Of a stretch of DNA of 64,000 nucleotides, positions 57,713 to 64,000 are shown piece after piece. Every line of letters starts with the position of its first letter. Position 1 is the first letter of the stretch. The notes below the pieces were generated by a model that was not told the DNA's origin, did not search any database, and was given only the letters and a program-made list of their open reading frames with translations. This DNA comes from Adenophora triphylla var. japonica (taxonomy: Eukaryota; Streptophyta; Magnoliopsida; Asterales; Campanulaceae). The stretch is taken from positions 1-64,000 of the forward strand of contig JAFEMH010005427.1 of assembly GCA_022495995.1 (NCBI GenBank), given 5' to 3'. The position numbers and the translations under genes are program-made.

Positions 57713-60544
57713 CAAGGTTCTAAAAAGCGCTAGGCGGATGCTAGGCGGCGGAGCCGGGCCTAGCGCCTAGGCGGGGACTTGTGAGCACCCCAACCCGGGA
57801 CCTAACACGTGTCCCGAGCGAAGGGAGCTCAAACTAAGAAAAACCATCTAAACTTTTAAAACATTTATTTGCCTTTAAAAGAAAACCACCTTTCAAACTT
57901 ACAATTTTAAAATCAATTAGTAATATCTCTACTTAGAGGAAATCCAACCATAACTTTAATAAACCGATATCAAATCAAATACATTGGAAACCTTAATTAA
58001 CATCTGTTTAACAAAAGGGTTTTCCATACAAAATATAAAAGAGGAATATTCACAAATACTCCTAACAACCCATTCCTATACTTAACTTGTCAAGCCCCAA
58101 AAGCAAAGTCCACAATGATACCCCGTCCTCACTGATTCGGGTCACCTGTCTCGGAATCTAAAACAGTAAAGGGAGAGGGGTGAGAATAAATCTCAATGAG
58201 CTATTATGAATGCAGCAAGATGCCATACAGGATGCAACACGTAGCATGGCAACATTTAACACATTATGAAAGCAGTAAACACCTTACGTTACCTCATTTT
58301 ACCTTTTCCCGTCTGAACAATAAGTCGTACAACGTTGGGAGTAAAACTCCACTCTTTGGTGAAGCCGCCCCATGCACATTCACCGCTTATAGGTCTCATA
58401 CCCCAGAGATCCATATAAGAAAAACAGGATACATATATGACCCCTATATTTAGAGTATCATATACTATCATCGCCACTGCAGAGAGCCGTTGGCTTCATA
58501 CAGAGCATTCCCCCGGTTTCTCCTAATCGCAGCAGTATGTAAAGGCTACTTATCACTCAAGACAAGGCTGCACAACCCCCACCCCGTGGCCACAGAGTGG
58601 GGAAGGGTCACCGGTATGATGTACCTTCAATCACTTATTGAACAAATCAATAATTGATTGGCATCCATCATACCCACCCGAACATATACACATTCAAGCA
58701 CATAATAGATACTTGAATTATAATCCACAAAATGGGATAATCATATAACAACATGGTAATGTATACTCATGCAAATCAATACCATAGTGCAACAATTTAG
58801 GTAATGCACAATGCATAATATCATCCATGCATATGAACTCAATTGAGGTACAATATAACCACATAATCCACACCGGGATACAAAATAATCATGTACCAAT
58901 TAATCCACATCGGTATACAACACAACAACATACTCATCTTCCAATAACGAAATAGTGAAACTTATGGTTTCTACGCTATTTCTAACTAATCACTAAAGAT
59001 AGGGAGTGAGGCTACTATATATCATAAACCACTCTTACATAGTCATTATACGACCTCGAATAACATTTATTAAAGTTCAAGTTTTATTTCCCAAATTGGA
59101 ACTATTTTGGGAAGTCACAAATCAAGCCTCTCAACCATTTTCGGAACAATGTTTAAACTACTTCCACAATTCCATTTTGATCACTTAAGATGTCCTTATG
59201 TAGCCAAAGTATTCTACTTTAATCTAGGTTAAAGAGATTTCATTTTGGTTCCAGTTTGGTTAGGTTTGAATAGCTATAAAGTTGAGGTGAGAGAATCTGA
59301 CCAGGGGACGACTCGTCCCCCAGGGCACGACTCGTCCCCAAATTACCCCCCACTGAACCTGGCGTCCCCCTATAGGTCACGACTTCCCTTCGTCCAAGGG
59401 ACGACTCGTCCCTCAGCCCAGAATTTGTAAAACCGCAGCAACAACAACCATTCCTCAAAAAAATCCCAAGGATCCAACCAAAAGCATTCTAAGTTATAAA
59501 TAAAAAGGGACATTTCCAACTTTGTTAACTTCAATCTACCCATTTAACTCCATGAAACCATGTCTTAAACCTAAATCAATTCAACATCCATAAATCATAA
59601 TTTTTCTATAAAACAAACCAAGTTCCCATTCAACCCCTTACCTCATTTAAAACTAAATTTCCTAGTTTAACTCCACCCATTTCTTAAATACATTCTTCAA
59701 CTTCCAAGAAGGTTTCTAAAGCCTCAAACAACCATTATAAAAATCAATCACAATATCAAACATTCATGAGCATACAAAGAAAGAAAGTCATAATAACTCA
59801 CCTTTGGATGAGATAAGGAAATGCTAAATCTCTCTAGCTAGATGAACTCCCAAAGATGATCCAACTCCAAAGGTGCTCCTAAACTTGAGTTTGGAGGAAG
59901 ATTTGCTTGGCTTCAAGAGGAGAGATTGAGAGCTTCCATGGAGGATCTTCAATGGTTTCTCTAGGAGAAAGTATGAATAAAATGAAGAAGGAGGAAGAAG
60001 AGTGAGGAGTAAGAGGGAGTAGGGGAAAAAGGTGAGGAGGAGAATGAAGGGGGGGCCGGATGGAGGGGTATGGGGGGAGAGGAGAGGGGGACACTTGTCA
60101 CCAAGGAGAAGAACAAGACCAAATTGGCCCCTCCTACAAAATCAAAAAGGCTTTCACCACAAACTAATAATCCTTCCCTAAATTAATTATTCTACCCATT
60201 TTAACCTCCTTTTATTATTTATCAAATTTCCATTTTATTATTTTCCCAAAATGCTTTATTTAATATCCAATAAATTCTCCAAAGATTTTAATCTTACTTC
60301 TCACCCAATTTATCTTAAATTAAGAATTTAAAAAAACATAATGGAACACATAAAATAAATATAAATATTAAAAGCATCAAATATAATATAAAAATAAATG
60401 CCTAGGGTTGGGGTCGTCACAGGACTAGTCGGGATTTGTCGAAATTAGTCGGGACCTAGGCGGGGCTTAGAACTAGGCATTGGAGAGGGGCCTAGCGCCT
60501 AGGCGGGGCCTAGGCGCCCTTAGGCGGGGTCTTTTAGAACACTG
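57713..60544. mobile_element. hAT element in element A, containing a solo LTR
   Basis: Inverted ends CAAGGTTCTAAAA and CAGTGTTCTAAAA, perfect 8-bp duplication CCAACAAT (57705-57712 and 60545-60552). Without the LTR inside, it is only about 190 bp, filled with 'cctaggcggg' repeats. Confidence 0.88.
57780..60421. repeat. Solo LTR of 2.64 kb inside the hAT
   Basis: Begins TGTGAGCACCCCAACCC and ends GGGTTGGGGTCGTCACA, with GGACT duplicated on both sides (57775-57779 and 60422-60426). Length and ends fit the long LTRs of Tekay/Del chromoviruses, but no coding part is left to confirm it. No gene is seen in it. Confidence 0.85.
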
Positions 60545-60626
60545 CCAACAATGGTACGATGAATAAACAGAAAATAAATTGTTTTTGTTACCCTTCCTTC
60601 CAAACTACTTAAAACATTCAAATTGT

Positions 60627-62420
60627 TCAAACATCTTGGCCCGCTGCCGCTGGTGTTGCAGTTGTCTCCTTCTCATAATTCTTCTCTTCAACTTGAGTCA
60701 CCACTACGGTACTCAAAACTTTGTCGGCATCATCAACCAGTTTGACAATAGCTTCAAGGGCCGGTGAATTCACCTCCTCCCCATCCACCGGTTCGCTAAT
60801 GAAGTCTTCTAGAGTTTTTTTCTCTTCCTCCAAATCCCAATTTGGAGCCTGCCCATTCTTGAACTCCTCCATGAGTTGAATCCTAGCCTCCAACAGTGTC
60901 TTGGTTGCATTAAACTTGAAATCTTCCCTTGCTGCATCAAGTTCCTTCAAATGAGCCTCGTTTTCCTTCACCTTCTCAGTACAAACATCTGCCAACTCCT
61001 TTCTCAAGGTCCCAATGACTCTCTTCAGTTTCTCTACCTCACCAGCACTTATTTTGGCTTCTTTCTTTGATTCCTCAGCCTCATAAATGCATCTAGACAC
61101 TTTGATTTTCAAAACATTGACTTGGTCCATAATAGGACCCATCATCTCCAAACCCTGCGTAAAAGAAGTATTAATACTTTGTAAATTCTTTGGTATAAGG
61201 TTCAAAATTTCCTTGTTTTACCTTGTCAACAAAATCTGTCATCAAAACACCAAACTTCTCTCTCATCTTTTCCACATTCAAAACATCACTCATTTTCGTG
61301 GCTTCAACCTCCATCACTTTCCTTTTCTTTGTTTCATCCTTCTTCTTGGATACACTCACTTTAGAATTGGATGCCATGGAGTTGGGAGTTGGGGGCTTGC
61401 CCTCTTTCCTTACAGTCCTCTTTGCTTTAGCATCAGCAAGTAGGTCCGCGACACTCATATTGGTTTTAGAACGAGTAGCTGCAATAAAGGACATAGAATT
61501 AGAACAACTTGAAGGATTAGAATAATTTGAAGATAGGCAAAAAATTTAAGATGTTAATCAAACCTGTAGACATCTTGATAGAACCTGGCAGAGACTCTTC
61601 AGGGTTAACTTCTTCTTCCAAACCCTCAACCTTTTTAGCGGAAAACAGGACAGAGAACGCTTTGAAAGACCTGACAAGTGGATCCAACTCGAAAATCTTC
61701 TTCACGTTCTCTTCTGTCTCTTCTTGTTCTGGGAAGAGCACGTGCAATTTGGCGACTTCTACAAAGGAAAATTTAAGTTGGTTAAGATTAGGTGTGCAAA
61801 AATTTTAAGAATGTGTGAAATCAAAGGAAATTTCCCCTACCTTGGGACCTCCACTTCGAAATTACACCAGCCTCTTGACCTAGGCTATCTTTCCTAGCAA
61901 AGAAAAACTTGTTTCTCCATCCTCTATCGGCAGAGTCATTGTTGGAATTCAAGATGGGATCACCACCACTCTTAACTCTAAAGCAATACCTCCCAAGACC
62001 AAATCCCCTTATATCGGTAGTATAAGCCAACTCTTCTAGACCCACATCCAAACCGGTTTCCTCCTTCAACCTAGCTAGGGTTTGTAAACACCTCCATCCT
62101 TAAGGCATAATCTGGGCATAGTTAAGTTTGACAGAAGTGAAGAACCTAGTAGCTAAGTTCGGAAAAGGAAATTTTAGACCAATGATGAAAGGGTATTTTG
62201 GGAAACACACCCATTCAGGGGAAAAACACTCGGAGGTTAAGTTGGGATGGGTGAATAAAATAGTTTCGGATGGCAGTGCATGATTCTTCTTAATGATTTC
62301 CAGATCTGCCTCAGAAATCAAGCACTTTTCCTTATCAGGTTCTTTCAACAAATTTTAGGTTACGAAACCCTCAGGAAGACCTTTATCACTCTCGATTATG
62401 TTTAATTTCTTTCTTCCCAT
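60627..62420 (-). pseudogene. Antisense spliced gene of element A, Transposase_28-like plus coiled coil
   Basis: Exons 62420-61841, 61758-61564, 61478-61222 and 61154-60627 join in frame to 1560 nt (519 codons plus stop), with GT-AG introns of 82, 85 and 67 nt. Exon 1 carries LEIIKKNHALPSETILFTH, PEWVCFPKYPFIIGLKFPFP and GWRNKFFFARK; exon 3 SKKKDETKKRKVMEVEATK; exon 4 the coiled coil (EAEESKKEAKISAGEVEKLK). Two in-frame stops in exon 1 (near 62357 and 62101) are TAA where element B has CAA. Otherwise all splice sites and frames match B. Its start lies close to the 3' LTR, so its promoter is probably between the two. Function unknown. Confidence 0.75.
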
Positions 62421-62780
62421 TTTTTACTTAAGAAAATTATCAACAAAAAATTGAGAAGGGGACGAAGAACTCACCAGAATTTTTACTTGTTTTTCTTCTT
62501 GTGTTCCTCCTTGATTTCTCTCCAAAGAAAACCCTTTTGTTAAAGATTTTTTTCTGTGAAAGGGAGAGTTGGGGAAGGATTCTAATTTATTAAGGGAGAG
62601 GTTGTAAACGGTTGCAATTCTAAAGAACCATCTTGACCTTTGCCTTGGAAATACACAAAATCGTCCCATCAAACCTTTTTCATTAAAAACCGCCGTACAC
62701 TCTATCCATTTTTGGCAAACTTTTTAAATTTTTGTCTCTTTATATTCTTTATTTTAAAATTCAAAAAGTTTGGGGGCAAT

Positions 62781-63383
62781 TGTTAGGCCCTACACTTTCA
62801 GTCAACTTGTTTTCAACTTGCACATAACATCTTGGTACTAACAACTTGAGTTCTCCTACTACATCTTGATCATCTTGCAGGTTGAAATATTGTTACATTA
62901 AACCCTACTTTTCAGGGAACGTGTCAATGGATTAGGAGACTGATTCAACGTCGTTTCTTCATCAAAGTATCCAGCAACGGACCACTCTCTCCTTCATCAA
63001 CAATGTGGCGAGAATATCTCAACAAGCTCAACTTATTTCCGAGATTATAGGCCTGTTCTTATTTTTGTATTTTAGCCGTTATTTGAGGTATAAAAGGGGA
63101 ATAACACCTGTATTTTGCACACACAATCTCACTAGCATAAGCTCCCTTACATACGCTCTTAGTTTTGTACTCAAACTCAATCATTAATATACCTTCTGGT
63201 CAAGGCAGGTTCCTAAACCTCCCGGGGTTTTGTGTCGGCGAACAAGTTGTTCAAGGGCTTTCCCTAGTCAACAAATTCCTTGTGTTCATTTCTATTTTAT
63301 CCAATAATCATTGTACCCTGATTCTTATCTCTTTTGTCATTTTTCTTGTCATTGATTGTACTTGTTGAAATTTGACCAAAACA
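62781..63383 (+). repeat. 3' LTR of element A
   Basis: Pair of 33471-34073 (about 16 differences), preceded by the purine tract aaaaagtttgggggcaat and followed by TTCAT. Confidence 0.95.
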
Positions 63384-63530
63384 TTCATGGAATAAAACAT
63401 CAAGTCTTACTACTAAATACGAAGTAACTAAACTAAAATACCAGATTGCACTAATAAAACACCAAGTTCGTAGAATAAAATCTCAAGTTTCACTACTAAA
63501 ATACCAAGTCACTAAACTAAAATATTATGT
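63384..63530. repeat. Continuation of the 174-bp tandem repeat
   Basis: Resumes the unit cut at 33470 (ttcatggaataaaacatcaagtc) and ends near 63530. Confidence 0.9.
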
Positions 63531-64000
63531 TTCGTAACCCTAGCTTTCATGGCATTTTTATTCGCTGTATGTTTCACTCTCATTTTGCTTAAAATCGAAC
63601 GGTAAGTGTATAGTTATTATGAATATGACAATAGGGTCACATGAATAAATAATTATTAAAAAAAATTCATTTTGAAAGTGTGTATTTTTAAATGGAACAC
63701 TCAAAATAAAATGTTAGCGTCTTTTTTAATGGGACGGAGAGAGTATTGAGTAAGGGTAGTGGCCGGTAGGGGGTAATTTTGTTATTTTTCTTGGAAAGCA
63801 AGTACTTTGATTGGACAATGCATGTGATAAGATGATGGGTGGGTGAAGGAAGGAATGAGCTTTTAGGAATTACAGTACAAATAAATGTTTCTATAATAAC
63901 AAAGATTTTCAACTGTTTCATGTACCCTTTTTTTAATAAAAAAAAGACTTTTTATAATATTGGGGGAAACTAGTTTCCCCCAAAATTTTCTGTTGAAACT
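63531..64000. other. AT-rich window end with a decayed MITE end and a palindrome
   Basis: gggacggagagagta at 63732-63746 is a decayed Stowaway end without a visible partner. 63945-64000 (gactttttataat...gggggaaactagtttccccc) matches the palindromic repeats at 32645-32760. No gene is visible. Confidence 0.5.

Larger units (their letters stand above)
33471..63383 (+). mobile_element. Element A: Tat-lineage Ty3/gypsy retrotransposon with three nested insertions
   Basis: LTRs at 33471-34073 and 62781-63383, TTCAT duplicated outside (33466-33470 and 63384-63388). The primer-site region (tttggcgccgtctgtggga, from 34075) follows the 5' LTR, and the purine tract aaaaagtttgggggcaat precedes the 3' LTR. 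Gag, protease, RT, two RNase H domains and integrase run on the plus strand, and a spliced antisense gene lies before the 3' LTR. It is interrupted by the Athila-like element (35312-42557), element B (46813-56800) and a hAT (57713-60544). Removing them leaves about 9.9 kb, the size of B. By eye the LTRs differ at about 16 of 603 positions. Confidence 0.93.

Noticed and set aside
60047..60100. Proline- and serine-rich minus-strand frame in the 2.64-kb LTR
   Set aside because: Simple purine-rich run (aggaggaagaag, gggggg) read in reverse; no start context or relatives seen.

Overview
This is nuclear DNA of a flowering plant, most likely a eudicot. The evidence is Tat- and Athila-type Ty3/gypsy retrotransposons, Stowaway MITEs with CTCCCTCCGTCCC-type ends, tRNA-derived SINEs, hAT and Mutator-like elements, and one complete host-type gene with seven exons. 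No bacterial, organellar or CRISPR content is visible. The species cannot be named from the sequence.

Layout. 1-2776: 3' part of a Tat-like retroelement (E) ending in its 3' LTR. 2988-10462: a Mutator-like element (MULE-1) carrying two hAT elements, a solo LTR and several Stowaways. 10463-12470: AT-rich DNA with two SINEs. 12530-25544: a complete but decayed Tat element (D) on the minus strand, inserted inside a Stowaway. 26121-32370: remains of a host gene whose coding exon resembles the RRN7/TAF1B zinc ribbon. Its presumed first intron holds a MITE, and inside that MITE lies a second MULE (29058-31523) with a perfect 9-bp target duplication and a complete MAD2 spindle-checkpoint gene. 32371 to the end: hAT-like DNA with a 174-bp tandem repeat, split by a Tat element (A, 33471-63383). 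A is itself interrupted by a gag-only Athila-like element (35312-42557), a younger Tat element (B, 46813-56800), and a hAT (57713-60544) that contains a solo LTR.

How the parts work. MAD2 (29460-30872) is the only intact protein-coding gene I can support. Elements A and B share one design: LTR, gag with protease, an in-frame UAG followed by CAAUUA, then RT, RNase H, a second RNase H and integrase. After the pol stop comes a run of small hairpins. A spliced gene then runs on the opposite strand, with a Transposase_28-like N-terminus and a coiled-coil C-terminus. D and E carry the same antisense gene. The hairpin run lies between the converging ends of pol and the antisense gene, and paired base changes between A and B suggest it is kept as RNA structure.

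Most element boundaries rest on target duplications read directly (AATAC for D, TTCAT for A, GTTGT for B, AGGAC for the Athila-like element, CCAACAAT and GGACT for the hAT and its solo LTR, TAATTTTAA for the MAD2 MULE). Family names rest on protein motifs read by eye; no database search was run.
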